Part shown: positions 37,375 to 48,029 of the stretch, in pieces
Layout of the letters: each line of letters opens with the position of its first letter
Position numbering within the stretch: the first letter of the stretch is position 1
NCBI GenBank assembly: GCA_019166125.1
Contig: JAHTBO010000004.1
Coordinates: 84,601 to 148,600 of the forward strand
DNA: 64,000 bases
DNA from: Alcaligenaceae bacterium CGII-47
Lineage (GTDB): Bacteria; Pseudomonadota; Gammaproteobacteria; Burkholderiales; Burkholderiaceae_B
Direction of reading: 5' to 3'
Program-made: the position numbers and the translations under genes
Notes under the pieces: model-generated
Told to the model about the DNA's origin: nothing
What the model saw: only the letters and a program-made list of their open reading frames with translations
Databases searched by the model: none

Positions 37375-39398
37375 TTATCTAATGTATCTATATTGAAAAT
37401 AGCGACCTGACGGCTTAGTGAATTTGCCAGGGACTTCAGACTGGTGGCGGCCGTGGCAGAGTCCTCGACCAAACTGGCATTCTGGTGGGTGACGACGTCC
37501 ATCTGGGTGACGGCGATATTGATTTCCGCAATCCCATTGGCTTGCTCACGGCTGGCGACGCTGATCTCTCCCATGATGTCGGTGACGCGTGTGATGCCAT
37601 CTACGATGTCTTGCATGGTGGCGCCTGCATGCGCCGCCTGCTCGTTGCCGCTGGTGATGGCATCCACGGTGGTATCGATCAATGTCTTGATTTCCTTGGC
37701 GGCGCCTGCGCTACGCTGGGCCAATGCACGCACCTCAGCGGCCACGACGGCAAAACTGCGTCCTTGCACGCCGGCGCGGGCAGCCTCAACCGCAGCGTTC
37801 AGGGCTAATAGGTTGGTCTGGAACGCAATGCTATCGATCACGCCGATGATGTCAGCAACCTGCCGCGAGCGGGTGGTGATCTCTCCCATTGTCTCGACCA
37901 GCCCAGTCACGATGGTACCGCCCGCTGTCGCGGTTCGGGTGGCCGTCGTGGCCAGTGTGTTGGCTTGTTGGGCACTGTCGGCGTTTTGCTGCACGGTAGC
38001 GTTGATCTGTGCCATGGTGGCGGCCGTCTGCGCCAATGAGCTGGCTTGATGCTCGGTGCGTGAGGACAGATCCAGATTGCTTGTGGAAATCTGGATGGAA
38101 GCCGAGGCGATCGAGTCGGCACTGCTGCGCACACTACCAACGATGGCTGCCAGGTAATCGCGCATTTGCAGCATGGCAAATAGCAGGCTAGAGCGATCAT
38201 TGGGTTTAAGCTGAATCGGCACGGCCAGATTGCCAGTCGAGATCTGGTTGAGGATCGAGGTGGCATAGGCGGGCTCGCCCCCGAGTTGGCGCAATAAGGC
38301 ACGGGTGATGAGGTAATTGGCCCAGGCAGCCAGCAGACTGAACAGAATAATAATGCCGGCGAGCAGATAGCGCGTATGTTTGAGGCGATCTGCACGAGCG
38401 ACCAAGAGGGTTTCCAGTTGATCCATAACGACCGTGCTCAACTGATATTGCGTGTCTATGGATTCAGTGAGTCGGGCAAAGTATTCGGTGGCTGCAAACT
38501 GCAGGTCCTCAGCCATGATGACTTTTTCTCTTGCCAGGACGATGGCGGCGTCCGAGCCGGTGCTGGCAGCCAGGGTCGCCTTGGCCAGTGCCGCCTGGTT
38601 CAGCTGTGGAAAGTGTTTTGTCAAGCTGGCGACCGAGTCTTTCAGGCTCGTCAGATGATCCTCGGCCTGGTTGATCAGTATCCTCACCTGCATGCGTTCT
38701 TCGGTCGTGGCATCGTGGCGTTCCAGGATGCCAGCGCCAATAGCGCGTGCCCGGCCGAACATCTCGGTCAGTATCGGTACCCGGTTCAGGGCAATGTCTA
38801 TCAGGTAAAAGCCTTGGGCTTCAGGATCAAAACTGAGGCCGTAGGCCTGCATAAGCAGGGACTTTAGGCGCAGCAACTGATCAATAACATGGATATGTGC
38901 GTTAAAACTTTCGGACGCTGTGATGGCATTCTGGTCGATACGGGTGATGAGCTGCTGCCACGCGGTAAGGGTGTCTTGCCAGAGGGCGACGATCGTTGCG
39001 TCGCTTATGCTGTCATGCAGCATCTGCTCTAGTTCAGCCAGGGTAGCGTTGGTTTGTGCGCGTTTCGTGTCGCGATCAGTGCGGGCGGCTGCATTGCCCC
39101 CCAGAACCATGGCTGACAGACCGCGATGCTGTTGCATGAGCTCCAGAGAATTCATGAGCTGGCGCAGTGGTGCCAGGCCATGGCGTTCATTCTGGGTGGC
39201 GTCGATACCTTTGCCTGTTTCCTGGATATACAAAAAGAACGGTGTGGCGACCAGCACTGAGCCGATTACGGCGAGCAGGGCAAATTTTTGCCACAGGCGT
39301 AGCCGGTTTAGAAAGATATCGACCTTGCTTAGGTCTGAAGCGGCAGCCTGATGGCTTTTGGCCTCAGCGTGTGGATTGTTGAGTTCTAAATGATGCAT
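37356..39398 (-). CDS. Methyl-accepting chemotaxis protein with NIT-type sensor
   Basis: Chemoreceptor of 680 aa. A cytoplasmic N-terminus (1-38), TM1 (about 38-58), a large periplasmic helical sensor with the [13 protein letters not shown] signature of nitrate/nitrite-sensing NIT domains, TM2 (about 343-365), HAMP, and a signalling domain whose tip reads [18 protein letters not shown] with [17 protein letters not shown]. No CheR-tethering pentapeptide at the C-terminus. It signals to CheA/CheW, which are not in this window. The ligand is unproven. ATG 39398 is directly preceded by a 19-bp imperfect hairpin that must cover the ribosome-binding site. Confidence 0.9.
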   Translation of the reverse strand: MHHLELNNPHAEAKSHQAAASDLSKVDIFLNRLRLWQKFALLAVIGSVLVATPFFLYIQETGKGIDATQNERHGLAPLRQLMNSLELMQQHRGLSAMVLGGNAAARTDRDTKRAQTNATLAELEQMLHDSISDATIVALWQDTLTAWQQLITRIDQNAITASESFNAHIHVIDQLLRLKSLLMQAYGLSFDPEAQGFYLIDIALNRVPILTEMFGRARAIGAGILERHDATTEERMQVRILINQAEDHLTSLKDSVASLTKHFPQLNQAALAKATLAASTGSDAAIVLAREKVIMAEDLQFAATEYFARLTESIDTQYQLSTVVMDQLETLLVARADRLKHTRYLLAGIIILFSLLAAWANYLITRALLRQLGGEPAYATSILNQISTGNLAVPIQLKPNDRSSLLFAMLQMRDYLAAIVGSVRSSADSIASASIQISTSNLDLSSRTEHQASSLAQTAATMAQINATVQQNADSAQQANTLATTATRTATAGGTIVTGLVETMGEITTRSRQVADIIGVIDSIAFQTNLLALNAAVEAARAGVQGRSFAVVAAEVRALAQRSAGAAKEIKTLIDTTVDAITSGNEQAAHAGATMQDIVDGITRVTDIMGEISVASREQANGIAEINIAVTQMDVVTHQNASLVEDSATAATSLKSLANSLSRQVAIFNIDTLDNQIRSL

Positions 39399-39445
39399 CC
39401 TGGGCTCTATGGATTCGATAATGGCGTCGAATCATAGGGCCCAGG
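39399..39445 (-). repeat. Large inverted repeat at the chemoreceptor start
   Basis: On the plus strand, 39399-39418 pairs with 39427-39445: 19 base pairs with one G-T wobble and one bulged G, loop TAATGGCG. It abuts the start codon of the chemoreceptor gene, so in its mRNA the hairpin occupies the whole -1 to -47 region. No T run follows, so it does not look like an intrinsic terminator for the upstream mutase gene. Confidence 0.75.
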
Positions 39446-39497
39446 GTAAATGCTTGTTTTGCCTTATATCAATAGAATGTCCTTAAGGGCGCTTTTA

Positions 39498-40952
39498 TCA
39501 AAAAGGCAGCGCGGTATCAGGGATGAGGCGATGCAAGGCTTCTCGGAACTCGGCCTGGATGCGTTGCAAGGCGGCTTCGCTATCGCCCTCGAACCGAAGC
39601 ACGATCACTGGCGTGGTGTTAGAGGCGCGGGCCAGACCAAATCCATCTGCGTATTCAGCGCGCACACCGTCGATGGTGATGAGGTGCTGGGCCAGGGGGA
39701 AGTGGCCCTCGCTTTGCAGGCGTTCAATCAGGGCATGGGATTCGCCCTCGCGCATCTCGAGTTTCAGTTCGGGGGTTGAGATGCCCTGAGGCAGGGCGGC
39801 CAGCACGCCGGATGGATCCAGGGTGCGTGACAGAATCTCTAGCAGGCGTGCACCGGCGTACAAACCGTCGTCAAAGCCGAACCAGCGCTCTTTAAAGAAT
39901 ATATGACCGCTCATCTCGCCAGCCAGTGGCGCACCGGTTTCGATGAGCTTGGCCTTGATCAGCGAATGGCCGGTCTGGCTCATGATGGGTTGGCCGCCCG
40001 CCTGCTCGATAGCGCGTCCCAGGTGGCGGCTGCATTTGACGTCAAAAATAATTGACGCCCCTGGCACGCGCGCCAGGACATCGCGGGCAAACAGAATCAT
40101 CTGACGATCGGGCCAGATGATCTCGCCCGATTTGGTGACCACGCCCAGTCGATCCGCATCGCCATCAAAGGCCAAGCCAATTTCGCAGTCCGAATTCTGG
40201 ACATGGGTGATCAGGTCCTGCAAGTTGCGCGGATCAGCGGGGTCGGGATGATGATTGGGAAAACGTCCATCAACCGTGCAATACAGCTCGTCAACCTCGC
40301 AGCCCAGCGCCCGGTACAGACGTGAGGCAATGACGGCCCCCACGCCATTGCCGCAGTCAAGCGCAATGCGCATGGGACGTGCAAGCGTGATGTGATTGCT
40401 GATGTGGCGAATGTAGATATCGCTGAGGTCCTGTGAAGAGCCTGTGCCCGGCACAGTCGCCTTGACGGGTTTGAGCATGGCGGCTTTGAGGGCTTGAATG
40501 TCGGCGCCATGCAGCGTGTGCCCGGCCATCATCATCTTGAAGCCGTTATAGTCCGGGGGATTGTGACTGCCCGTGATGGCAACCCCGGAGCCCGTGCGCT
40601 GCATATAGGCCGCAAAATAGACCAGGGGTGTGGGGACCATACCCAGGTTCAGCGTGTCGACCCCCCCCGCCTGAACGCCCTCACACAGCGCCTGGGCGAG
40701 CTCTGGGCTGCTGATGCGCCCGTCATAGCCCACGACCAGCGTGCTGACCTGCTGGCTGCGTGCGAGGGCTGCCAGTGCGAGCCCCAAGCGGCGCGCAAAT
40801 TCGGTATTTAACTGCGCGGGAACAATGCCGCGTATATCGTAGGCTTTGAATACCGCATCAGCCAAGGGGGCGAGGGCTTGCACGTGATCTGTCTCCGGTA
40901 AGGGTTTGGGTGGATTATCGCCGATCCAGGCATCGACCAATCGAATCTCCAC
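39498..40952 (-). CDS. Phosphomannomutase/phosphoglucomutase
   Basis: Alpha-D-phosphohexomutase of 484 aa, AlgC/ManB type, which moves phosphate between C6 and C1 of mannose or glucose. The phosphoserine is Ser129 in AITGSHNPPDYNG, the metal loop is Asp263-Gly-Asp-Ala-Asp-Arg, and the sugar-binding loop is GEMSGHIFF. It could feed the glycan locus 2 kb away with hexose-1-phosphates. GTG 40952 starts the frame; a shorter start before VFKAYDIRG is possible. The 69-bp gap to the divergent flavoprotein gene holds both promoters. Confidence 0.92.
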   Translation of the reverse strand: MEIRLVDAWIGDNPPKPLPETDHVQALAPLADAVFKAYDIRGIVPAQLNTEFARRLGLALAALARSQQVSTLVVGYDGRISSPELAQALCEGVQAGGVDTLNLGMVPTPLVYFAAYMQRTGSGVAITGSHNPPDYNGFKMMMAGHTLHGADIQALKAAMLKPVKATVPGTGSSQDLSDIYIRHISNHITLARPMRIALDCGNGVGAVIASRLYRALGCEVDELYCTVDGRFPNHHPDPADPRNLQDLITHVQNSDCEIGLAFDGDADRLGVVTKSGEIIWPDRQMILFARDVLARVPGASIIFDVKCSRHLGRAIEQAGGQPIMSQTGHSLIKAKLIETGAPLAGEMSGHIFFKERWFGFDDGLYAGARLLEILSRTLDPSGVLAALPQGISTPELKLEMREGESHALIERLQSEGHFPLAQHLITIDGVRAEYADGFGLARASNTTPVIVLRFEGDSEAALQRIQAEFREALHRLIPDTALPF

Positions 40953-41021
40953 GTGATCGGCCGCTTGTCATGTTTAAAATAGACAAATCAATTCTCTGGT
41001 GTGCAGTCATAAGGGTAAGCA

Positions 41022-42437
41022 ATGAGTCATTTGGATGCCTTGCAGGCAATCGTGGGCGAGCAGCATGTGTTGACGGGGCAGGACGCGCAGGCGAGCCTGA
41101 CGGATTGGCGCGAGCGTTATAGCGGGCAGGCTTTGGCCCTTGTGCGCCCGGGTTCGACCGAGGAAGTTGCGGCGGTCGTACGTTTGTGTGCACAGCATCG
41201 TATCCCTATCGTGCCTCAGGGGGGGAATACCGGGCTATGTGGCGGGGCGACACCCGATCAATCCGGTAGCGCAATTGTGTTGTCGCTGCTGCGCCTGAAC
41301 GCCGTGCGCAGCATGGATCTGGATAATGACACCATGGAGGTCGAGGCCGGGTGTGTGCTGCAAAGCATTCAACAGGCCGCACGTGATGCGGATCGCCTGT
41401 TTCCCCTCAGTCTGGCCGCCGAGGGAAGCTGCACCATAGGTGGAAACCTGGCTACGAATGCGGGGGGCACGCAGGTGTTGCGCTATGGCAATATGCGTGA
41501 GTTGACACTGGGCCTGGAGGTCGTGACGGCTGAGGGCGAGATCTGGCATGGCCTGCGTGGCCTGCGTAAGGACAACACGGGCTACGACTTGCGTGATCTG
41601 TATATTGGCAGCGAAGGGACGCTGGGCATCATCACAGCAGCGACCCTCAAGCTGTACCCCTTGCCTGTCGCGCAATGCACCGCCTTGCTGGCTTTTGCCT
41701 CGATAGAGGATGCCATCACCATGCTCACCCATGCGCGGCGCACGCTCGCCGCAGCATTGACCGGGTTTGAGTTAATGGCTGGGGACTGTCTGGCGGATGT
41801 GGTGCGCTGCTTTCCCCAACAACGCCTGCCTTTTGAGGGGGCGTCGGCGCAACTGCCCTGGTATGCCTTGCTAGAACTGTCCGACAGCGAGAGCGAGGCA
41901 CATGCCCGTGAGCGATTCGAGGCAGTGGTCAGTGAGGCAATCGAGTCCGGTCACGTGCTGGACGCCGTGGTGGCGGAATCCATGGCACAGAGCAAGGCGC
42001 TGTGGCACCTACGCGAGAGCATCCCCCTGGCTGAAAAGGAATCCGGCAAGAGCATCAAGCACGACGTCTCGATTCCGGTCTCGCGCATGGCGGCCTTCGT
42101 CGAGGATACGAATGCGGCCTTGCAACAGGCGTTCCCAGGTATACGACATGTAATTTTTGGCCACCTGGGCGATGGCAATCTGCATTACAACGTGGCCCGC
42201 GGCGCCTTGGGCGAGGATGAGCTTCTGGCCTTGCAGGATGCGGTGTACGAGCTGGTACACCAGCATGTTCATGCGGTGGGTGGCTCGATCAGCGCCGAGC
42301 ATGGTGTGGGCCAACTCAAGCGCGACGTGCTGCCGCGCTATAAGGACCCAGTCGAGATCGCCTTGATGCATCGCATCAAGGCAGCCCTGGATCCTGATGG
42401 CATCATGAATCCAGGTAAGGTATTGACGCTGCCTTAG
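41022..42437 (+). CDS. FAD-linked D-2-hydroxyacid dehydrogenase (GlcD/D2HGDH family)
   Basis: VAO-type flavoprotein, 471 aa. The FAD-binding half has VRPGSTEEVAAVVRLC and PIVPQGGNTGLCGGATPD; the C-terminal FAD-oxidase half has the metal-binding FGHLGDGNLHYN and SAEHGVGQLKRD. This set fits D-2-hydroxyglutarate or D-lactate dehydrogenases and glycolate oxidase subunit D. No GlcE/GlcF partners lie next to it, which argues against a glycolate oxidase complex. ATG 41022 has AAGGGTAAG upstream. Confidence 0.88.
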   Translation: MSHLDALQAIVGEQHVLTGQDAQASLTDWRERYSGQALALVRPGSTEEVAAVVRLCAQHRIPIVPQGGNTGLCGGATPDQSGSAIVLSLLRLNAVRSMDLDNDTMEVEAGCVLQSIQQAARDADRLFPLSLAAEGSCTIGGNLATNAGGTQVLRYGNMRELTLGLEVVTAEGEIWHGLRGLRKDNTGYDLRDLYIGSEGTLGIITAATLKLYPLPVAQCTALLAFASIEDAITMLTHARRTLAAALTGFELMAGDCLADVVRCFPQQRLPFEGASAQLPWYALLELSDSESEAHARERFEAVVSEAIESGHVLDAVVAESMAQSKALWHLRESIPLAEKESGKSIKHDVSIPVSRMAAFVEDTNAALQQAFPGIRHVIFGHLGDGNLHYNVARGALGEDELLALQDAVYELVHQHVHAVGGSISAEHGVGQLKRDVLPRYKDPVEIALMHRIKAALDPDGIMNPGKVLTLP

Positions 42438-42445
42438 CGTCGCGT

Positions 42446-43765
42446 TCAGGGCCTATCGGGATCAAAATGCTTGACCAGACCCAGCCAGGCCTGGTCGTAG
42501 TCTGCTTGCAGGGTCGAGGCAGCCAGCGCCGCGCCACTCGGTCGGATCACGTGTCGCGTCTCGAACATAAACGCCATCGTGTCACGGATATGGTGCGCCG
42601 TATGGGTATCGGCGGCGACTGCCTGTTCAAATGTCTGGGCATCGGGTCCGTGTGCGCTCATGCAGTTGTGCAGGCTGACCCCGCCCGGCGCAAAGCCTGC
42701 GGCCTTGGCGTCATACTGACCCTGGATCAATCCCATGAATTCGCTGGCGATATTGCGGTGAAACCAGGGCGGGCGGAAGGTGTCCTCCATCGCCAGGATG
42801 CGCGGCGGAAAGATCGCGAAATCCAGATTGGCCGTACCTGGCGAGTCCGAAGGCGATGTCAGCACGGTAAAGATGCACGGATCAGGATGGTCATAGCTGA
42901 TCGAACCAATCGTATTGAAGCGGCGTAAATCGTATTTGTAGGGGGCATGGGTGCCGTGCCAGGCGACCACATCCAGCGGCGAATGATCAAGTTGCGTACG
43001 CCAAAACTGGCCACCAAAACGTGTCACCAATTCAACCTGGGCGTCGACGTCCTCGTACCAGGCCTGCGGGGTCATGAAGTCGCGGGCATGAGCCAGACCA
43101 TTCGAACCGATGGGCCCAAGTTCAGGCAGACGCAGACTCGCGCCAAAGTTCTCTAGCAGATAGCCGCGTGCCGTGCCCTCGGGTAGCTGCACTTGAAAGC
43201 GTATGCCACGCGGGATGACCGCGATCTCGCAGGGCGCGACATCCATCAAGCCCAGTTCAGTCGCCAGGCGGATGGTGCCCTGTTGCGGGACGAACAGCAT
43301 CTCTGCGTCTGCATTGTAAAAAAAGCGGTCTCGCATTGACTGATTGGCAGCGTATAGGTGAATGGCAATGCCGCTTTGTTGGTCCCAAGCACCATTGCCT
43401 GCCCAGGTCGTAACGCCTTCCAGGAAATCGGTCGGCGTCTGCGGCATGGCTTGGGGGTCCCAGCGTAGGCGATTCGGACTGACGGGGCCTCGCGCATAAT
43501 CATTATTCCAGTTCGGATAAGCGGAACAGGGCGTAAAGGCGGGTTGCACCGCAGCGGGCCGAATGCGATAGAGCCAAGAGCGACGATTTTCTGCACGTGC
43601 GACCGTGAAGGCGGTGCCTGAAAGCTGCTCGGCATACAGGTTATAGGGGCAACGCTGGGGGGAATTGCGTCCCTGAGGGAGCGCGCCGGGGAGGGCCTCG
43701 GTCGCATGGTGATTGCCAAAACCACTCATATAATCTTGCTTATCGCGATTTGTTTGGTTATTCAT
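42446..43765 (-). CDS. hmgA: Homogentisate 1,2-dioxygenase
   Basis: Non-haem iron dioxygenase of tyrosine and phenylalanine breakdown, 439 aa, opens homogentisate to maleylacetoacetate. Evidence: [20 protein letters not shown] at the N-terminus, the iron-site region [30 protein letters not shown], and [23 protein letters not shown] 43765 gives the usual short leader; the frame open from 44008 would run into mutM. The next pathway enzyme, fumarylacetoacetate hydrolase, is not adjacent. Convergent with the flavoprotein gene, 8 bp between stops. Confidence 0.95.
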   Translation of the reverse strand: MNNQTNRDKQDYMSGFGNHHATEALPGALPQGRNSPQRCPYNLYAEQLSGTAFTVARAENRRSWLYRIRPAAVQPAFTPCSAYPNWNNDYARGPVSPNRLRWDPQAMPQTPTDFLEGVTTWAGNGAWDQQSGIAIHLYAANQSMRDRFFYNADAEMLFVPQQGTIRLATELGLMDVAPCEIAVIPRGIRFQVQLPEGTARGYLLENFGASLRLPELGPIGSNGLAHARDFMTPQAWYEDVDAQVELVTRFGGQFWRTQLDHSPLDVVAWHGTHAPYKYDLRRFNTIGSISYDHPDPCIFTVLTSPSDSPGTANLDFAIFPPRILAMEDTFRPPWFHRNIASEFMGLIQGQYDAKAAGFAPGGVSLHNCMSAHGPDAQTFEQAVAADTHTAHHIRDTMAFMFETRHVIRPSGAALAASTLQADYDQAWLGLVKHFDPDRP

Positions 43766-43856
43766 ATCGTAACAATGTCCTGTTTTGTGGAACGTGCCTG
43801 ACAGTTTAATCGTCATTATTTGAATTGTGAAGGATTTACACTGCTGTGCGCGCTTT

Positions 43857-44684
43857 TTAGCGCTTTTGGCAGTATGGGCAAAAATAAGTGGCCCGTTGGC
43901 CTTGCACGATGCGTCGTATGGGCGTGGCGCAGCGTGGACAGGGTTCACCCGCCCGGTCATAGACGGCGGCATGCAGGGTGAAATAAGCGCCGGGCGTACC
44001 CTGGGCATTCACGTAGTCGCGCAGTGTGCTGCCGCCCGATTCCAGCGCCTGATTCAGGGTCTGCAGAATGGCGCCATGCAAGCGCACACTGCGCGCCCGA
44101 GAAAGCCTGCTTGCGGGCAGGCGTGGGTCTATCCCCGCAAGATAGAGGGACTCGGAGGCGTAAATATTACCCACGCCGACGACAGCGCGGCCGGCAAGCA
44201 GCACGGACTTGATCGCCTGAGTCTTGGTGTGTAACGCCTTGTACAGATACTCGGCCGTGAATTGTGGATCAAACGGTTCGATCCCGAGATGGGCCAATAA
44301 GGGATGCGCAAGCACGGGGCCTGCTGTGTCAGGATGCCAGAGCACAGCGCCAAAGCGGCGTGGATCGTGCAGTAGAAATCGTGCCTCATCAAATATCCAC
44401 TCGGCGTGATCGTGCTTGCGTAAAGGCGCCTCAAGCGTGACCCGACGCAGCGATCCCGACATGCCCAGATGAATAATCTGCGTGCCGTGCTCAAAGCGAA
44501 TCAGCAGGTATTTGCCCCGACGCTCGCAGGCCAGGACGCGGTGCGCCTGGAGCAGCGCAGGCAGCTCTTCAGGGATCGGCCAGCGCATACGTGACTCGTG
44601 CACGATGAACTGGCGCAGGATTTGGCCGGGCATGACCGTCGCAATTCCGCGACGGGTTGTTTCAACTTCTGGCAGTTCTGGCAT
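43857..44684 (-). CDS. mutM: Formamidopyrimidine-DNA glycosylase
   Basis: Bifunctional base-excision repair enzyme, 275 aa, removes 8-oxoguanine and cleaves the abasic site. The N-terminal catalytic [13 protein letters not shown] (Pro2, Glu3) is intact, with Lys in [12 protein letters not shown] and the H2TH region [16 protein letters not shown]. The C-terminal zinc finger [23 protein letters not shown] is complete. Divergent from the TPR-protein gene (87 bp apart), the usual mutM position in this order of bacteria. Confidence 0.96.
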   Translation of the reverse strand: MPELPEVETTRRGIATVMPGQILRQFIVHESRMRWPIPEELPALLQAHRVLACERRGKYLLIRFEHGTQIIHLGMSGSLRRVTLEAPLRKHDHAEWIFDEARFLLHDPRRFGAVLWHPDTAGPVLAHPLLAHLGIEPFDPQFTAEYLYKALHTKTQAIKSVLLAGRAVVGVGNIYASESLYLAGIDPRLPASRLSRARSVRLHGAILQTLNQALESGGSTLRDYVNAQGTPGAYFTLHAAVYDRAGEPCPRCATPIRRIVQGQRATYFCPYCQKR

Positions 44685-44771
44685 AGTAGGGTGATAACAT
44701 CCTCAATTCGATTATTGCAATTTTGCCACCAGACGCAGTTTTTTCCTGCGTACCGGCTATGGTCCCCGCAA

Positions 44772-46553
44772 ATGAGATTTCCTGTATCAGTGTTTCCTGT
44801 CGTGCTGGCGTTGATGGCCTTGCACCAGGCGGCCCTGGCTGCGCCCTCGTCTATTTCACCTGTCATTGAGCCGGTCGAAACAATTCATTTGCGCAGTGGT
44901 GAGCTGCCCACCGTCAATTTGACGCCCGAGCTTCTGTATCGCATTCTCGTTGCCGAGATCGCCGCGCAGCGCGGCCTGTTCGATGATGCTAGCCAGACGC
45001 TGATCGAAGTCGGTCAGGATACCTCTGATCCGCGCATCTCCCAACGTGCCTTTCAGATGGCCATGGCAAGCCACAATATTCCCTTGGCCCTGCGCGCCGC
45101 CCGCCAGTGGGCCCTGCTCGACCCAGAGAACCCTGAGGCCGTCGCAGCGTCCCTGGCCTTGTCTGCCTCTAACGGCCAAACGCAAGGGCTTGCTCAGACC
45201 CTCGAGCGACGCATCGACAAGGCCGAGGATCGCGACCAGGCGATTGCCCAGGCTGCCGGGATTGTGAGCAAAATGACGGATAAGCGCCTTGCGCTCGATG
45301 TCCTTGAAAAGGCGCTGCACAGCGTAGTGAATACCTCTGCGATGGCCCACTTGGCCCTGTCCGATGCGGCCTGGGCATCTGGCGATGCGCCGCGTGCCCT
45401 TGACGAGGCCCGTCAGGCTCAGGCGCTGGACGCGAACTCCGAGGACGCCGCGCAGCGCGTGCTGGAGTACGGGCTGCGCGTGGCGCCCGCCCAGGCAATC
45501 CGGGACACGTATGTCTACCTGGATGCCCATCCCGGCAGTCGTGCGCTGCACCTTCTGTTTGCCAGTCGTCTGACCGCGCATGAGGACTATGACCAGGCAT
45601 TGTCGCTGATCGCGTCAATGCGCCAGCGCGCCCCGGAGGATTTCGATCTGCTCTATACCCAGGCCCAGATCAATACGCGTGCCGGGCGCTACGACGCAGC
45701 CAAGGCGCTGCTTGCCGAATATATCTCGGTACAGAGTCAGCGGCGACAATCCATTGCCGATGGCGCCAGTAACGCGCAGGCTGATACCTCAGACGCACGG
45801 CTGTTGCTCGTACAGATTGCCGAAAAGGAAGACAAGCTAAGCGAAGCCATCCGCCAATTAAATCTGATTGATGAGCCATCCTTGCATTTTCAGCTGCGCA
45901 TCCATCAAGCAATTCTTCAGGGCCGTATGGGGGATATCGCCAGCGCCCGCACCACGCTGGCGGCACTAAAGCCAGCAGACAGCCAAGAGCGCATTGTCCG
46001 TGAACTGACGCTCGCCACGATTTATCGCGATGCGGGGCGTAGCGACGAGGCAATCGAGGTGCTCACGCGGGCGGATCGCGACATTCCGGATACGGCAGAG
46101 ATCAAATATGATTTGGCAATGCTGCTAGAGCGCCAAGGCAAGACCGAGGCCTTCGAGACCTTGATGAAACGCGTGATTGAACTCAACCCGGACGACGCCA
46201 ATGCCTATAACTCGCTGGGCTATACCTATGCCGATCAAGGCCGCCACCTGGACAAGGCACAGGATCTGCTAGAGCGTGCGCTGGACCTGGAGCCGGATAA
46301 TCCCTATATCCTCGATAGCGTGGGATGGTATCTCTACCGCATCCAGGACTATGAGGCGGCAATAGAGTATTTGCGCCGATCCTATGAGAAATTGCCTGCA
46401 GCGGATGTGGCCGCCCATCTGGGCGAGGTACTGTGGGTTTCGGGCAATCGGGACGAGGCACGTCGTATTTGGCGGGCCGGACTTCAACAAGACGCCCAGA
46501 GCGCCGTGCTGCGGGACACCTTGCGGCGTCTGGGCGTCGATCTGGATAAATAA
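44772..46553 (+). CDS. Exported TPR-repeat protein
   Basis: 593-aa tetratricopeptide protein with a signal peptide (MRFPVSVFPVVLALMALHQA, cleavage after ALAA). TPR units are clearest in the C-terminal third (about residues 440-575: ELNPDDANAYNSLGYTYADQ, then LEPDNPYILDSVGWYLYRIQ). ATG 44772 is chosen because it starts the signal peptide; the frame open from 44598 would overlap mutM. It ends one base into lolB (TAATG), a linkage conserved in betaproteobacteria. Probably a periplasmic or outer-membrane scaffold; no specific function known. Confidence 0.9.
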   Translation: MRFPVSVFPVVLALMALHQAALAAPSSISPVIEPVETIHLRSGELPTVNLTPELLYRILVAEIAAQRGLFDDASQTLIEVGQDTSDPRISQRAFQMAMASHNIPLALRAARQWALLDPENPEAVAASLALSASNGQTQGLAQTLERRIDKAEDRDQAIAQAAGIVSKMTDKRLALDVLEKALHSVVNTSAMAHLALSDAAWASGDAPRALDEARQAQALDANSEDAAQRVLEYGLRVAPAQAIRDTYVYLDAHPGSRALHLLFASRLTAHEDYDQALSLIASMRQRAPEDFDLLYTQAQINTRAGRYDAAKALLAEYISVQSQRRQSIADGASNAQADTSDARLLLVQIAEKEDKLSEAIRQLNLIDEPSLHFQLRIHQAILQGRMGDIASARTTLAALKPADSQERIVRELTLATIYRDAGRSDEAIEVLTRADRDIPDTAEIKYDLAMLLERQGKTEAFETLMKRVIELNPDDANAYNSLGYTYADQGRHLDKAQDLLERALDLEPDNPYILDSVGWYLYRIQDYEAAIEYLRRSYEKLPAADVAAHLGEVLWVSGNRDEARRIWRAGLQQDAQSAVLRDTLRRLGVDLDK

Positions 46554-47116
46554 TGCGCGTACGACGCTGGATTGGTCTGCTGGCGATGGTCTTGATTCTG
46601 GCCGCCTGCGCCACGCCTCAACGTATCGGTGGGGCCGATATTGCATTCGAGCGTGTGGGACGTTTTGCCGTCACCGTTCGCGCGGTCAATGCACCCGCCC
46701 AAGCCGCGCAAGGTGGTTTTTCCTGGCGCGATACCGGCGAGCGCCTGAGCCTGGATCTGATGAGCCCGGTGGGCAATGTGCTGGCGCAGATTCAGGTTTC
46801 GGCGCAGCGTGCCGTGCTTGTGCGCAGTGATGGTGAGCGCACGTCCGCGACCGACCCCGATGCCCTGCTTGAACAGGTCTGGGGGCACGCCGTACCGGTC
46901 GCGGGCCTACGTGCCTGGATACAAGGCCAAATGCAGCCAGGTGCCACCCCACGCGCGATTGGGCGCGACCCGCAAGGACGCATCGTGGCCTTTAAGCAGG
47001 ATGGCTGGCTGGTGGCGTTGTCAGATTATGATGCGCGCGGCCCGCTGCGTCTGCGCCTGTCGCGCGACGACACTGAAGGCGAGGTGCGCGTTCAGCTTAT
47101 CGTGGATGGAGACTGA
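46553..47116 (+). CDS. lolB: Outer-membrane lipoprotein LolB
   Basis: Lipoprotein receptor of the Lol pathway, 187 aa, accepts lipoproteins from LolA and inserts them in the outer membrane. The signal peptide ends in the lipobox LAAC with lipidated Cys19. The beta-rich core has GGFSWRDTGERLSLDLMSPVG, typical of LolB. Its start overlaps the TPR gene by one base, and ispE follows within one base of its stop. Confidence 0.92.
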   Translation: MRVRRWIGLLAMVLILAACATPQRIGGADIAFERVGRFAVTVRAVNAPAQAAQGGFSWRDTGERLSLDLMSPVGNVLAQIQVSAQRAVLVRSDGERTSATDPDALLEQVWGHAVPVAGLRAWIQGQMQPGATPRAIGRDPQGRIVAFKQDGWLVALSDYDARGPLRLRLSRDDTEGEVRVQLIVDGD

Positions 47117-47117
47117 A

Positions 47118-48023
47118 GTGCGGCTATATGATGTGCCCGCGCCAGCGAAGTTGAACCTGTTTTTACATGTCGTGGGCCGCCGCGACGATGGGTATCATCT
47201 GCTGCAGACGGTCTTTCGGTTTATCGACCTGAACGATACCTTTGCGTTCGAGCGTCGTGAGGATGGACAGCTTGTGCGTGAAGGAGACGAGGGCGATTAC
47301 CCGCCTGATGTGCCTGCGCACAACGACCTGGTTCTGCGGGCTGGACGCAGGCTGCAGCAGGCAACCGGGACGCGCTACGGCGCACAGATACGCTACACTA
47401 AGCACATCCCCACAGGGGGTGGGCTGGGCGGCGGCTCGAGCGATGCCGCCACGACCTTGATCGCCTTGAACCGCTTGTGGGGGACGGGGCTCACCCGCGC
47501 GGCCCTGATGCGCCTGGCACTTCCACTGGGTGCGGATGTGCCAGCGTTCGTTTTTGGTCAGTCGGCGTTTGCGCAGGGCGTGGGCGAGGATCTGACGGCA
47601 ATTGATCTGCCTGAACGTGCTTATGTGGTTGTGCAACCACCACAACACATCTGCACGGCAGAGATATTTAGCGCACCTGATTTGACAAGGGACACCGCAT
47701 CAGTCAAAATTTCGGTCTTTGCTGATTGGCAGACAGGACAACGTGGCTTATTTGGGCACAATGATCTGGCTGACGTGGTGTATCAGCGTTATCCGGGTGT
47801 TGCCCGGGCGGCGCAGATGCTCACCGAGTCTGGGCTGGCAGCGAGGTTAACGGGTTCGGGTTCGTGCCTATTTGCCGAGCTGGGGAACATATCCGAGGCC
47901 CGCGTGCACCAACAGAAAATTATCGGTAAAATACCCTGCTGCGATAATGGCAGGGCGGATATTAAGGCAGTCTGGGCATGTGCCGGATTGCACGAGCATC
48001 CACTGCGGTATTGGATAGATTGA
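47118..48023 (+). CDS. ispE: 4-diphosphocytidyl-2-C-methyl-D-erythritol kinase
   Basis: GHMP kinase of the MEP isoprenoid pathway, 301 aa. Substrate motif VPAPAKLNLFLHVVGRRDDGYH at the N-terminus and the phosphate loop PTGGGLGGGSSDAATTL, followed by LTGSGSCLFAEL, are clear. GTG 47118 is preferred: GGAG lies 6 nt upstream and MRLYDVPAPAK is the usual N-terminus. ATG 47106 would add four residues and overlap lolB; the frame open from 46776 is an artefact inside lolB. The product feeds ubiquinone side chains and undecaprenyl phosphate used by the glycan locus. Confidence 0.95.
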   Translation: MRLYDVPAPAKLNLFLHVVGRRDDGYHLLQTVFRFIDLNDTFAFERREDGQLVREGDEGDYPPDVPAHNDLVLRAGRRLQQATGTRYGAQIRYTKHIPTGGGLGGGSSDAATTLIALNRLWGTGLTRAALMRLALPLGADVPAFVFGQSAFAQGVGEDLTAIDLPERAYVVVQPPQHICTAEIFSAPDLTRDTASVKISVFADWQTGQRGLFGHNDLADVVYQRYPGVARAAQMLTESGLAARLTGSGSCLFAELGNISEARVHQQKIIGKIPCCDNGRADIKAVWACAGLHEHPLRYWID

Positions 48024-48029
48024 AATGAT

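Noticed and set aside
43765..44008. Longer start for the homogentisate dioxygenase frame
   Set aside because: The extra 81 residues overlap mutM and have no similarity to the family; ATG 43765 gives the normal N-terminus.
46776..47117. Longer start for ispE
   Set aside because: The sequence lies in lolB in another frame; GTG 47118 has an ideal GGAG and the conserved MRLYDVPAPAK start.
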